Source: Ga0074130 sp964499485 (GTDB lineage: Bacteria; Pseudomonadota; Gammaproteobacteria; Burkholderiales; Rhodocyclaceae). Taken from it: 64,000 bases of DNA. Shown here piece by piece: positions 45,605-53,457 of the stretch; the stretch's first letter is position 1; each line of letters opens with the position of its first letter. The stretch covers positions 178,226-242,225 of the forward strand of contig CAZCLF010000002.1 in assembly GCA_964499485.1 (NCBI GenBank), read 5' to 3'. The notes below the pieces were generated by a model that was not told where the DNA came from, searched no databases, and was given only the letters and a program-made list of their open reading frames with translations. The position numbers and the translations under genes are program-made.

Positions 45605-46483
45605 ATGACCGACCGTCTATTTGCGCTCCGCCTGTTTGCCCGCATTGCCCGTACCGGCAGCTTTTCCAAGGCTGGGCGCGAACTCGGGTTATCGCAGCCC
45701 TCCGTCTCCCGCATTGCTGCTGAGCTGGAAAAGGAAGTAGGTGCAGCCCTGCTCACGCGGACCACACGCGCAGTCACGTTGACCGAGGCCGGGGCCGACT
45801 ATCTGACGCGTATCGAACCTATCCTCGATGCACTGGAGGAAGCAGATCACGCCGTGCGCGGCACAGGCGAATTGCGCGGCATCCTGCGCGTGGCAGTGTC
45901 ATCCAGCTTTGCCGTGCGCGAAGTCGTTCCGCGCCTGCCAAACTTTCTGGAAAAGCATCCGGCGCTGCGTATCGAGCTGATGATGAACGACCTGCGCCAG
46001 GACTTGATTCAAGATGGCGCCGACATGGCCTTGCGCTTTGGTGAGCTGCCAGACTCCAGCGCCATCGCACGACGCATCACCGCGTCGCGTCGCGTTCTAG
46101 TCGCGTCGCCCAGTTATCTCGCCAAGCACGGCACACCGCAAACGCCGGCAGACCTTGCAGAGCACAGCATTGTGCTCGGCCCCAATGGCACACGAGGCTG
46201 GCACTTTCAGAAGGACGGACGCAACGTCTCGGTGCGTGTCGACGGCCGCGTCAGCATTTCACAGAACGAAGGCGCCGTTGCTGCGGCTGTTGCCGGGCTG
46301 GGCATCATGTACACCGGCCTATGGGGTAGCCGTGCAGAAATCGATAGTGGATCTCTGGTGCAGATCCTGGCCGATTGGGATATGGGCGAGGTCGAAGTCA
46401 ATGCCGTCTTTCCCGCTGGCCGAGCCGCCAAGCCCGCTGCACGCAGCTTTGCCGACTACCTGACAGCTGAGCTTGGGAGATAG
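45605..46483 (+). CDS. LysR-type regulator divergent from the peroxiredoxin gene
   Basis: A 292-residue regulator from the ATG at 45605: LFARIARTGSFSKAGRELGL then S-Q-P-S-V-S-R-I-A-A-E-L-E-K. The ligand domain is of the CrgA/AaeR-like group (G-I-L-R-V-A-V-S-S-S-F, A-D-M-A-L-R-F-G-E-L). The 121-base gap to the peroxiredoxin gene is AT-rich and holds two ATTCACA elements (near 45537 and 45580), possibly binding half-sites. Its stop is 6 bases from SDR remnant B. Confidence 0.85.
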   Translation: MTDRLFALRLFARIARTGSFSKAGRELGLSQPSVSRIAAELEKEVGAALLTRTTRAVTLTEAGADYLTRIEPILDALEEADHAVRGTGELRGILRVAVSSSFAVREVVPRLPNFLEKHPALRIELMMNDLRQDLIQDGADMALRFGELPDSSAIARRITASRRVLVASPSYLAKHGTPQTPADLAEHSIVLGPNGTRGWHFQKDGRNVSVRVDGRVSISQNEGAVAAAVAGLGIMYTGLWGSRAEIDSGSLVQILADWDMGEVEVNAVFPAGRAAKPAARSFADYLTAELGR

Positions 46484-46487
46484 TCCT

Positions 46488-46519
46488 CCCCGCTGACGCA
46501 GGCGTTCTAAGTCACCCCC
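46488..46519 (+). pseudogene. 3' remnant B of the short-chain dehydrogenase gene
   Basis: CCGCTGACGCAGGCGTTCTAA reads P-L-T-Q-A-F-stop, identical in protein to the end of remnant A, with two silent base differences, and the stop is followed by AGTCACC in both. Only this short end remains. It lies immediately behind the LysR stop. Confidence 0.6.
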
Positions 46520-46529
46520 ATGAAGAAGA

Positions 46530-46566
46530 GCCCGCCTCGATTGACACACAATCGAGGCGGGCCCTT
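46530..46566. terminator. Terminator between the LysR gene and the transglutaminase gene
   Basis: GCCCGCCTCGATTG and CAATCGAGGCGGGC form a perfect 14-base stem with a five-base loop, followed by CCTTTTC on the plus strand. It serves the convergent genes on each side. Confidence 0.85.
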
Positions 46567-46614
46567 TTCAGTCAACGCTGTTAGCGCTTCAGACGCTTAG
46601 GCGATGACAAACGC

Positions 46615-47505
46615 TCATCGATTAGCTGCATGAGGCAGAGCAGCACAGTCTGTCGATAGCGCTTGCGAACAAGGGTGGGGAAGCAAAATACCTTTGCTGG
46701 CATCCTCCTGCGCCATGGTCTGAATCCACGGGGCTTGCGACATGACGCCACCAAAGATGGTGGCAAACGCCACATCGGCTGCATCGCGCCCGGTGCTAAA
46801 ACGGATGAGGCCCATGGGCACCACTGTGCCTGACGGGTCGAAGATATACCAGCCGCCTTGTAGATACACCTCTACATACGCATGAAAATCCGGCGGGCCC
46901 AATACAGCAGGCGCGCCATAGTCAGTGCCGGTGGCAAAGCGTGCGGGGATGCTCAGTGCGCGACACAAGGCAATCATGAGATGCGCAAAATCGCGGCACA
47001 CCCCCACCCCTTCAATCAGCGTGTCCACTGCTGAGGTATTCGAGTTGGTGGTGTTCGATGTAAACGTCACGCGGTTGCTAACCCAGTCCTGAATCGCCTG
47101 CACCCGCGCATACCCTTGCGGGAGCTGACCGAACTCTTTAATGGCGAGCTTGATCAGCCGGTCGGATTGGCAATAGCGGCTGGGGTAGAGATAGACCATC
47201 ACTTCCGGCGGCAGATATTGCACCGGCACTTCGGCAATCTGGTCGGGTTCGGCAAAGACGTGAGCAACATCCACCGTCGCCTGATAAGACACCGTCAAAT
47301 TGCCAGGACCGGCCCGCAAGCGCAGGTAGCGATTGCCATTGCCTGGGTCGGTGTAATGCCCAAGTGGCACCGGCTGGCTAACCTGCAGGTTTTCGTGAGA
47401 CACCGTTTGCCATGGCGTTCTTGCCGCATGGACGTTAAAAATAAAGTCAGCGCCCATGGCGTCGACTTGATAGTTCAGCTCAATACTTAATTCAATTCGG
47501 ATCAT
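46615..47505 (-). CDS. Transglutaminase-like cysteine protease-family protein
   Basis: A 296-residue protein with the full Cys-His-Asp triad: C170 in G-V-G-V-C-R-D-F-A-H, H208 in P-D-F-H-A-Y-V-E-V and D223 in Y-I-F-D-P-S-G. An N-terminal beta region and the F-S-T-G-R-D-A-A-D-V-A-F end fit the stand-alone bacterial transglutaminase-like family. Substrate unknown; no signal peptide. It sits alone between SDR remnants B and C. Confidence 0.87.
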   Translation of the reverse strand: MIRIELSIELNYQVDAMGADFIFNVHAARTPWQTVSHENLQVSQPVPLGHYTDPGNGNRYLRLRAGPGNLTVSYQATVDVAHVFAEPDQIAEVPVQYLPPEVMVYLYPSRYCQSDRLIKLAIKEFGQLPQGYARVQAIQDWVSNRVTFTSNTTNSNTSAVDTLIEGVGVCRDFAHLMIALCRALSIPARFATGTDYGAPAVLGPPDFHAYVEVYLQGGWYIFDPSGTVVPMGLIRFSTGRDAADVAFATIFGGVMSQAPWIQTMAQEDASKGILLPHPCSQALSTDCAALPHAANR

Positions 47506-47547
47506 CCCAGCACTGTAGCGGGCAGCCTGTGCTGCGTCTGTGCGCTA

Positions 47548-47745
47548 ATGCTCACAGCACGTGTGCTGGATAGCGAACTCAAGTTTGGCTCTGGCGAAGA
47601 AGCCAGCCGCAAGAATAGTGTCGAGTTCTACAAGACCGCCATCCCAGCCGACTCAGTCGCCCGCGCCATTGCCTATGCGATTGAACAACCCGCCGATGTG
47701 GGCCTCAATGAGATCGTACTGCGGCCGTTGAGGCAGGAGTCCTAA
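47548..47745 (+). pseudogene. 3' remnant C of a short-chain dehydrogenase gene
   Basis: L-D-S-E-L-K-F-G-S-G-E-E-A-S-R-K followed by FYKTAIPADSVARAIAYAIE, then PADVGLNEIVLRPLRQES and a stop. It is a near-copy of remnant A, with most base changes at third codon positions. The frame has an ATG at 47548, but the piece has no catalytic domain and is unlikely to be a gene in its own right. Confidence 0.75.
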
Positions 47746-47756
47746 ACTTCTTAAAT

Positions 47757-47787
47757 AAAAAGGCAACTCACCATTGGTTGCCTTTTT
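47757..47787 (+). terminator. Terminator after SDR remnant C
   Basis: AAAAAGGCAAC, nine-base loop, GTTGCCTTTTT, then GTTTT, 11 bases after the remnant stop. It would have ended the lost dehydrogenase gene. Confidence 0.85.
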
Positions 47788-47827
47788 GTTTTATGCATGA
47801 TGAATACAAGGATTAATAAGGCTTAAT

Positions 47828-49567
47828 ATGCCTTCAGGATGCGCTGCTATTTCTAGCGCAGATGGTCCCTGGAAAGATTCTTTGTCCAGGGAAAAAGTAG
47901 CCCTACGAGCTTTTTTCTGGGACTCATATTTTCACACTGCAAACATGAGCCGTCTGATATACCACCCATTCGATCGACCCCACACTGACTCGCCATTTGA
48001 CGAGGCAATCATTAGTGTGGCGAAAAATAGCGACACCCTGATCGTCAGTCCATACATCGGGCTTAACTACCTAACTCGCATTACAGCCATATCAAGTAGT
48101 TGGCGATTAGTCTCGGACATTGAAGCGTGGCTCACTTCATTGTCATTTTTTGCTCGACCTAAGACATGGAAGTTTATTCGCGAGAACCTGGCAAATATTC
48201 ATCACTGTAAGGACGTCCACGCAAAGGTGGTAATCGGTACGAATAGTGCATATTTAGGCTCAGCGAATCTGACATCAATGGGGATTCTAGCTCGTACAGA
48301 AATGGGGATTCTCTTAAAGGAAGACACTCAACTTCAAGAGTTAAACAATTGGTTTGACTGCCTTTGGCAAAACACAACGAGCCCGTCCATAGCCGAAGTA
48401 GACGATTTTATTAGCTGGCTAGATGGCGAAGCCGATATACGAATATCAAAACGCCAGAGAAACTTCCTCTCAAGTGCGAGCCAAAAAGTGCGCTCAAAGC
48501 TTGCAAAACTAACACCCAAACAAGAATCAAACAAAAACAGCTCTCTCAACCTCAATGAGGTAGCAAAGTCATTAGTTGCGGAAACGACCCGCCACTTTGA
48601 CAACCTGTCAGAGGCATTTGAAGCAAGCCTTGAAAAAATGACGTCTAGTAGCGAAAGCTTTACGTTCATTGAATTACTTCTTGAAATCCACAAGCGCTTT
48701 AGTAATGCAAGTCGTCGAGAAATTTTTCTACTTCTTATCCAGCATTGTTCCAACCATCCGAGGTCGGTCTTTTCTGAAACGACTATTAATCGCTTAGTTA
48801 TTTCTAGGGGAAGTTTTTACCCATCAAACTTAGAGAGGCTTACAGAAGCAATTACTCCCTATGACTCGTTCCTTCATTTCATCATCCATCACCTGGACTT
48901 TGAAACACCATCATCACTACCTAATGAAATTTTTTTGTCAAAGATGTTTGGATTCACCGAACCAACGATTGACATACTGCTATCAGAGTTAATTGAATCA
49001 AGCTTATTACAGATACAAGACAACCCTGGTGAGCTACCGCAGTATCGACTTGAGAAAGAATTTTCATGGGAAGGCCGCTTTAAGTTCTTTAAGCGCTCTG
49101 CCTCTTTGTGGAACTCAAAAAAACCTGAGGCCACAACGATAAAAACTGAGACAGCGCTTGCAGAGAAAAAACAAGTACCAGCTTGGGTATCTGCTTGGAA
49201 AAATGGCGTTCGAACTGGAGCTGGTGTTGACAAAAGAGAGGCTATCGAAGCGCGCCATTCGCAAGCCGATAAAGCAATAGCCTTCATCATAAATTGGCTC
49301 AGAGCAAGAAAATCCCTGAGTGGAAAAAACTTGGCCTCTATATTAAACACTCTGGCCAAAGATCCTCAATGCTCTGTCTCAAGAACGGCGCTTCAGGAGG
49401 CTCTCATCCCCAGTAGAGGTCTTGGAGTGCCGCATGTTTTTCTTTTAACCAACGGTGCTAACAGAAAATCTGTAAACGTTATTATCAATCCTCAATTAGA
49501 TTGGAATGCCATAGCCTCTATGCCTCAAACAATGCAAGCATGTCAGTCAATCCTTGAAGATCTCTAG
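47828..49567 (+). CDS. Phospholipase D-like protein (PLD1), possible nuclease
   Basis: A 579-residue protein (540 if the ATG at 47945, giving M-S-R-L-I-Y-H-P-F-D, is used). One HKD-type motif is visible: H131-A-K133 followed by Y-L-G144-S145-A-N147-L-T. A single motif implies catalysis as a dimer, as in bacterial PLD nucleases. The remainder is helical with a winged-helix-like stretch around L-P-N-E-I-F-L-S-K-M-F-G-F and no assigned domain. Base composition is markedly AT-richer than neighbouring genes, suggesting transfer. A lipid-processing role is less likely for a soluble protein with this motif. Confidence 0.75.
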   Translation: MPSGCAAISSADGPWKDSLSREKVALRAFFWDSYFHTANMSRLIYHPFDRPHTDSPFDEAIISVAKNSDTLIVSPYIGLNYLTRITAISSSWRLVSDIEAWLTSLSFFARPKTWKFIRENLANIHHCKDVHAKVVIGTNSAYLGSANLTSMGILARTEMGILLKEDTQLQELNNWFDCLWQNTTSPSIAEVDDFISWLDGEADIRISKRQRNFLSSASQKVRSKLAKLTPKQESNKNSSLNLNEVAKSLVAETTRHFDNLSEAFEASLEKMTSSSESFTFIELLLEIHKRFSNASRREIFLLLIQHCSNHPRSVFSETTINRLVISRGSFYPSNLERLTEAITPYDSFLHFIIHHLDFETPSSLPNEIFLSKMFGFTEPTIDILLSELIESSLLQIQDNPGELPQYRLEKEFSWEGRFKFFKRSASLWNSKKPEATTIKTETALAEKKQVPAWVSAWKNGVRTGAGVDKREAIEARHSQADKAIAFIINWLRARKSLSGKNLASILNTLAKDPQCSVSRTALQEALIPSRGLGVPHVFLLTNGANRKSVNVIINPQLDWNAIASMPQTMQACQSILEDL

Positions 49568-49675
49568 AGCTAACTAGGCGTTTTAAAATTAGACCTACTT
49601 TCATACCCCACAAGACTCAAGCAAACGCTCAAGAGTTTTGGTGGCAATTGATGCACGAGGTCGGTAATTTTCTTA

Positions 49676-50350
49676 CTAAGAACCTTTTTTATACTCGGCA
49701 ATACCAATCTCACCTGGTCTTGGACATTCGTAAAAAACATTCGAATGCTCTTTTAGTAGCCAAGACACCATTTCTTTATCTTTTGCTTTAACGCACCTTA
49801 CTGTTTTTTTCATACTACTAATAGTTCCTTCGAGCTCCTTACCTGCCCGTTTCAGTTCAACCTCACCCTGTTTTAGTGGACCAACCTTTGCCTTAAACTT
49901 AGGGATACCAACATCAATTTCAGAAGGGCATCTTTTAAATTTCTCAGGAAAGTTATCTAATAGCCATTGCGCTGTGGCTTTGTCCTTAGCTGGTTCACAC
50001 GCAAAGTAACGCACAAGCCTCGTGCTCCCCACCGCATCATCTACGCCGGCGCTAACCTTTAAATCAACCTCTCCAGAATTAAGTTGCTCACGTAACTTAG
50101 GCGATAGGGGTACTGGTGAAAGCTTATCCATTGTTGCTACAGCCCACTGCCTTAAATCTGTTGTTTCCGGAGTCGGAGGTGCTTTTAAGATATCAGCTGC
50201 TATCTGAACGTAGTCTTTTCCTACCTCTCTCTCGGAGATAGATTGCTGCACTTGATTTCCCACGATCAGGACAATGATTGGAACAGCAATCGTGGCTAAG
50301 ATTTGTGCCCACAATCTAAGCCTCTCTAAGCCAACATTTTCACTGTGCAT
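49676..50350 (-). CDS. Membrane-anchored hypothetical protein with internal Cys-containing duplication
   Basis: A 224-residue protein. Residues 14-32 (WAQILATIAVPIIVLIVG) are a membrane anchor, followed by R-E-V-G-K-D-Y-V-Q-I-A-A-D-I-L, a segment seen in other small bacterial membrane proteins. Residues 113-153 and 184-222 are two copies of one unit, with V-R, K-D-K, W-L-L, a C-P pair and (V/I)-G-I at matching positions. AT-rich like PLD1, on the opposite strand. No function is known. Confidence 0.6.
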   Translation of the reverse strand: MHSENVGLERLRLWAQILATIAVPIIVLIVGNQVQQSISEREVGKDYVQIAADILKAPPTPETTDLRQWAVATMDKLSPVPLSPKLREQLNSGEVDLKVSAGVDDAVGSTRLVRYFACEPAKDKATAQWLLDNFPEKFKRCPSEIDVGIPKFKAKVGPLKQGEVELKRAGKELEGTISSMKKTVRCVKAKDKEMVSWLLKEHSNVFYECPRPGEIGIAEYKKGS

Positions 50351-50529
50351 AGTTAAACTCCAGTATCCCGCTTTTCTGATACGTCACCCAATTCAACTTA
50401 GCAAAATGTGAGAGTGACTCGATTGGATTCAGCTCACTCTATCCCTTGAGGATGAAAGCCATGACTAAGAGGCTCCAATCTAGCGAGCACTCTTTTTTTA
50501 TCCGAATCCGGTACACGTACTACGCCTTA
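50351..50529. other. Non-coding junction region outside the rmuC tail copy
   Basis: No credible gene. It holds the 23-base rmuC fragment and otherwise unrecognised sequence between the membrane-anchored protein and the rmuC tail copy. Confidence 0.5.
50413..50435 (-). pseudogene. 23-base fragment of the rmuC 3' end
   Basis: On the reverse strand it reads E-L-N-P-I-E-S, the peptide found seven to thirteen residues inside the end of native RmuC's final 20. It matches the native tail at 20 of 23 bases, and the three differences are silent. A stop codon lies just upstream, so it cannot be translated as part of RmuC. Confidence 0.5.
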
Positions 50530-50661
50530 TCAATCCTTAATCGAAATCACCTTAGCCTCACGCGGCAGTGATTCGATCGGGTTCAGCTCCTTCAGCTCTT
50601 TGTCTTCATTGCCAACGCCCAGCTCTTTGAACTTGCGGGCGGTGACGAAGAGGCGGCTTTC
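50530..50661 (-). pseudogene. 132-base copy of the rmuC 3' end
   Basis: It encodes the last 43 residues of RmuC without a single amino-acid change (from S-R-L-F-V-T-A-R-K-F to V-I-S-I-K-D) plus a stop. Against the native tail at 52060-52191 there are seven substitutions, all silent, including TGA in place of TAA. It ends exactly at the stop codon of the second PLD gene. No start or body is present. Confidence 0.9.
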
Positions 50662-52048
50662 AACTCGAAAAAAGCTCGACATGGTGCCCCAATGAACGCA
50701 AAGCTTTATTCGTACGATTATTACGCGGTGGGCAGAGTGTTGGCCTTGCCCAACCGATAGCCTCTCCTAAGGAGCTCTGCCCCAAGTGGCTGTAACACCA
50801 CTGCGCATCTTGGGTCGTAAGCCACAGCCTCTCAGCCGTATCACTTGGCACCATGCCCCAGATTAAAAAAAGAAGCAGCTCTTTGATATGTTTTTGGTCA
50901 GTGTGGCGTGGATGCTCCCAAAGCCATGTTGCTAAGCGGTCAGATCTTTGTCGGACTGTTTCTTTGTACCCTGAGGGCAGACCAAAGATCGAATTTTTAA
51001 CTTGGCGGGCATGCATTTTGAAAGCATGGACTTCATACATCGTCTCTTTGAAGTCATCTAACGTCCATGACTCGAGCTTTTCTCTTGCAAACATTGCTTC
51101 CATTCTCGGAGCAGTCTCTCGTATGAACACATCCTCTCCATACGGCGCTTTTTCTAGCGAGGCCCACCATGATGCCGCTTCTCTTAGAGCCAGCGCCTTA
51201 TTCTGTTTGTTTTTTTCGAACGATCTATTTACAAGCTCAACACTACCCGGCGTATCTAAATCTTCGTATTCTTTTCGAACTTTGTCGTAATAAAACGCAT
51301 GTAGGAATTGGTCAAAGTGAACGGTAGGATTAGCATCCTCTGCTACCCATTTAGGACGAAGCCCAAGTTCATTGAACTCACGACCGAGTCCCCTTAGTAG
51401 CTCGAGGGTTTCATTCCACTCTGCTGTGAAGCGCGTATAAGCCGAAGCCTTTGCTGGCATTCCATATGCCCCAAGGCCTGTGTGGGCTGGAATTCCTTTT
51501 GTCGCCTCATCGAACTGAGAAACAAGCCTTTGCCTCGCTTTGTATGCCATCGACCGATGGACATCCAGAGCCCTCAGAGACTTAACAAGCTCACGAGTTA
51601 CAGGAGATGAGTGCTCTTTTAGGTATGAAAACTGAGTCTCAAGATCGTACTGAATTGAAGTTCCTATGATTTCATCCTCATCATAGAAGACTCCGCACTC
51701 AACATTGGATGACCAAGCACTAGAAGTAAGATTTGCGGAACCAATATATGCACCAAACCCATGCCACCAGATAATTTTTGAATGGAAGTGGCCTTTAATA
51801 AGTCGAGGATTTACAGCAAGAGGACCAGCCCGAAGACACTCCTCAAGAAGCGAAATACTCACTGCGTTGTCTTCATCAAGTAAGCCGATGAAGTCGAGAT
51901 ATATCTTATTCTCTAAGCAGTGCTCAAAAAATGGCGAATTGTGAGTCGCATATGCAACTGCCGCTGTCACTCGAGCACAACGGCTCCCTGCCTCAGACAT
52001 CAAGTCTTGCAACCAGATGTTATTGAGTGCCCCCATAACCATTCTCAT
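50660..52048 (-). CDS. Phospholipase D-like protein (PLD2) inserted behind rmuC
   Basis: A 462-residue protein. H89-S-K91 followed by Y-I-G-S104-A-N106-L-T-S is an HKD-type motif, again single, preceded by two strands (F-I-G-L-L-D, A-V-A-Y-A-T). The rest is helical and unassigned. It starts 11 bases after the rmuC stop; AAGG within that gap is the only visible ribosome site. Its own stop codon coincides with the edge of the rmuC tail copy, so the C terminus may have been set by the recombination junction. Possible nuclease; may be co-transcribed with rmuC. Confidence 0.78.
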   Translation of the reverse strand: MRMVMGALNNIWLQDLMSEAGSRCARVTAAVAYATHNSPFFEHCLENKIYLDFIGLLDEDNAVSISLLEECLRAGPLAVNPRLIKGHFHSKIIWWHGFGAYIGSANLTSSAWSSNVECGVFYDEDEIIGTSIQYDLETQFSYLKEHSSPVTRELVKSLRALDVHRSMAYKARQRLVSQFDEATKGIPAHTGLGAYGMPAKASAYTRFTAEWNETLELLRGLGREFNELGLRPKWVAEDANPTVHFDQFLHAFYYDKVRKEYEDLDTPGSVELVNRSFEKNKQNKALALREAASWWASLEKAPYGEDVFIRETAPRMEAMFAREKLESWTLDDFKETMYEVHAFKMHARQVKNSIFGLPSGYKETVRQRSDRLATWLWEHPRHTDQKHIKELLLFLIWGMVPSDTAERLWLTTQDAQWCYSHLGQSSLGEAIGWARPTLCPPRNNRTNKALRSLGHHVELFSS

Positions 52049-52059
52049 TTTTTACTGCC

Positions 52060-53457
52060 TTAATCCTTAATCGAAATCACCTTAGCCTCACGCGGCAGTG
52101 ATTCGATTGGGTTTAGCTCCTTCAGCTCTTTGTCTTCGTTGCCCACGCCCAGCTCCTTGAACTTGCGGGCGGTGACGAAGAGGCGGCTCTCTAGCGAGGT
52201 GACAGAGCGGTTGTAGGCTTTGACTGAGTTGTCGATGTGCTTGCCGACGTCGCCCCAGGCATCGGCCACTACACACAGTCGTTCGAATAGCTCTTTGCCC
52301 AGCGCGCTGATCTTCTGTGCGTTCTCGGCCAAGGCTTCTTGCTTCCAGCCATACGCCACGGCTTTGAGCACGGCGATGAGTGTGGTTGGGGTGGCGAGGA
52401 TGACTTTTTGTTCGACGCCATATTCGATCAGGCTGGGGTCGGCCTCCAGCGCGGCGCTGTAGAAAGCTTCGCCCGGCAGGAAGAGAACAACGAATTCGGG
52501 CGATGGCTGAAACTGTTCCCAGTAGGCTTTTTGCCCCAGCATTTTGAGGTGGTCTTTCACCTGACGCGCATGCGTTTGCAGGTGGAGCTTGGCTTGGTCG
52601 GGGTCTTGTGTCTCTAGGGCTTCCAGATACGCGGCCAGCGGGGCCTTGGCATCGACCACCACGTTCTTGCCGCCGGGCAGGCGCACCACCATGTCGGGGC
52701 GCAGGCGGCCTTCGTCGGTGTTGGTGTTTTCTTGTTCAAAGAAGTCGCAGTGATCGACCATGCCTGCCATCTCGGCCACGCGCTTTAACTGCACTTCGCC
52801 CCAGCGGCCACGCGTTTGTGGCGCGCGCAGGGCTTTAACCAGATTGGCTGTCTCGCTGCGTAGGCCGCCTTGGGCTTCGGCCAGCGACTTCACTTGTTCG
52901 GTGAGCGTGGCGTAGGCTTCGACGCGCTGCTTTTCTACGCCCTGCACTTGCTGCTCGAACTTTTCTAGCGTGGTCTTGATGGGGGCAACGAGTTCGGTGA
53001 TGGCTTGCTGGCGTTTGTCGAGATCTCCCTTAGCACCTTCGTTAAAGGTGGCGAGGGTTTGCTGGGCCAGATCGAGGAAAGATTTGTTATTGCTCTGCAG
53101 CGCCTCGGCCGAGAGGGCCTGAAAGCGCGTGATCATTTCTTGGCTCAGCTTTTCGGCAGCGGCAACCTTCTCGGCTGCGGCGGCTTTCTCAGCCTCCAGC
53201 CCAGCGTGCAGTTGCTCGGCGCGGTGGCGCAGATCGGCCAGCTGTTGATCCTGCGCGGAGAGCCGTTCGCGCAGCTCTTTTTGCTCGGCCTCGCGCATGC
53301 TGGCGCGCTCGGCCAGCGTGGCACGTTCGGCCAGCGTAGCGGCTTCGCCTTCCAGCCGGCCGCGCGCATAGGCATCCGCAAGGCGGCTGCGACCCAGCAC
53401 CACCACAAGACCGGCACCGACAACAATGCCGGCGATGAGAGCAATCAGGAGTTCCAT
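52060..53457 (-). CDS. rmuC: DNA recombination protein RmuC
   Basis: A 465-residue protein. An N-terminal membrane segment (LLIALIAGIVVGAGLVVVL) is followed by a long Ala/Glu-rich coiled coil (residues about 30-190) and the RmuC nuclease-like core with R-G-R-W-G-E-V-Q-L-K-R-V-A-E, L-P-G-G-K-N-V-V-V-D-A-K-A-P-L-A-A-Y and V-V-L-F-L-P-G-E-A-F. RmuC limits DNA inversions at short repeats. The last 43 codons are duplicated downstream, beyond PLD2. Confidence 0.94.
   Translation of the reverse strand: MELLIALIAGIVVGAGLVVVLGRSRLADAYARGRLEGEAATLAERATLAERASMREAEQKELRERLSAQDQQLADLRHRAEQLHAGLEAEKAAAAEKVAAAEKLSQEMITRFQALSAEALQSNNKSFLDLAQQTLATFNEGAKGDLDKRQQAITELVAPIKTTLEKFEQQVQGVEKQRVEAYATLTEQVKSLAEAQGGLRSETANLVKALRAPQTRGRWGEVQLKRVAEMAGMVDHCDFFEQENTNTDEGRLRPDMVVRLPGGKNVVVDAKAPLAAYLEALETQDPDQAKLHLQTHARQVKDHLKMLGQKAYWEQFQPSPEFVVLFLPGEAFYSAALEADPSLIEYGVEQKVILATPTTLIAVLKAVAYGWKQEALAENAQKISALGKELFERLCVVADAWGDVGKHIDNSVKAYNRSVTSLESRLFVTARKFKELGVGNEDKELKELNPIESLPREAKVISIKD

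Noticed and set aside
47548..47745. SDR remnant C as an independent small gene
   Set aside because: It lacks the cofactor-binding and catalytic parts, and the related remnants at 44.6 and 46.5 kb make a decayed tail more likely.
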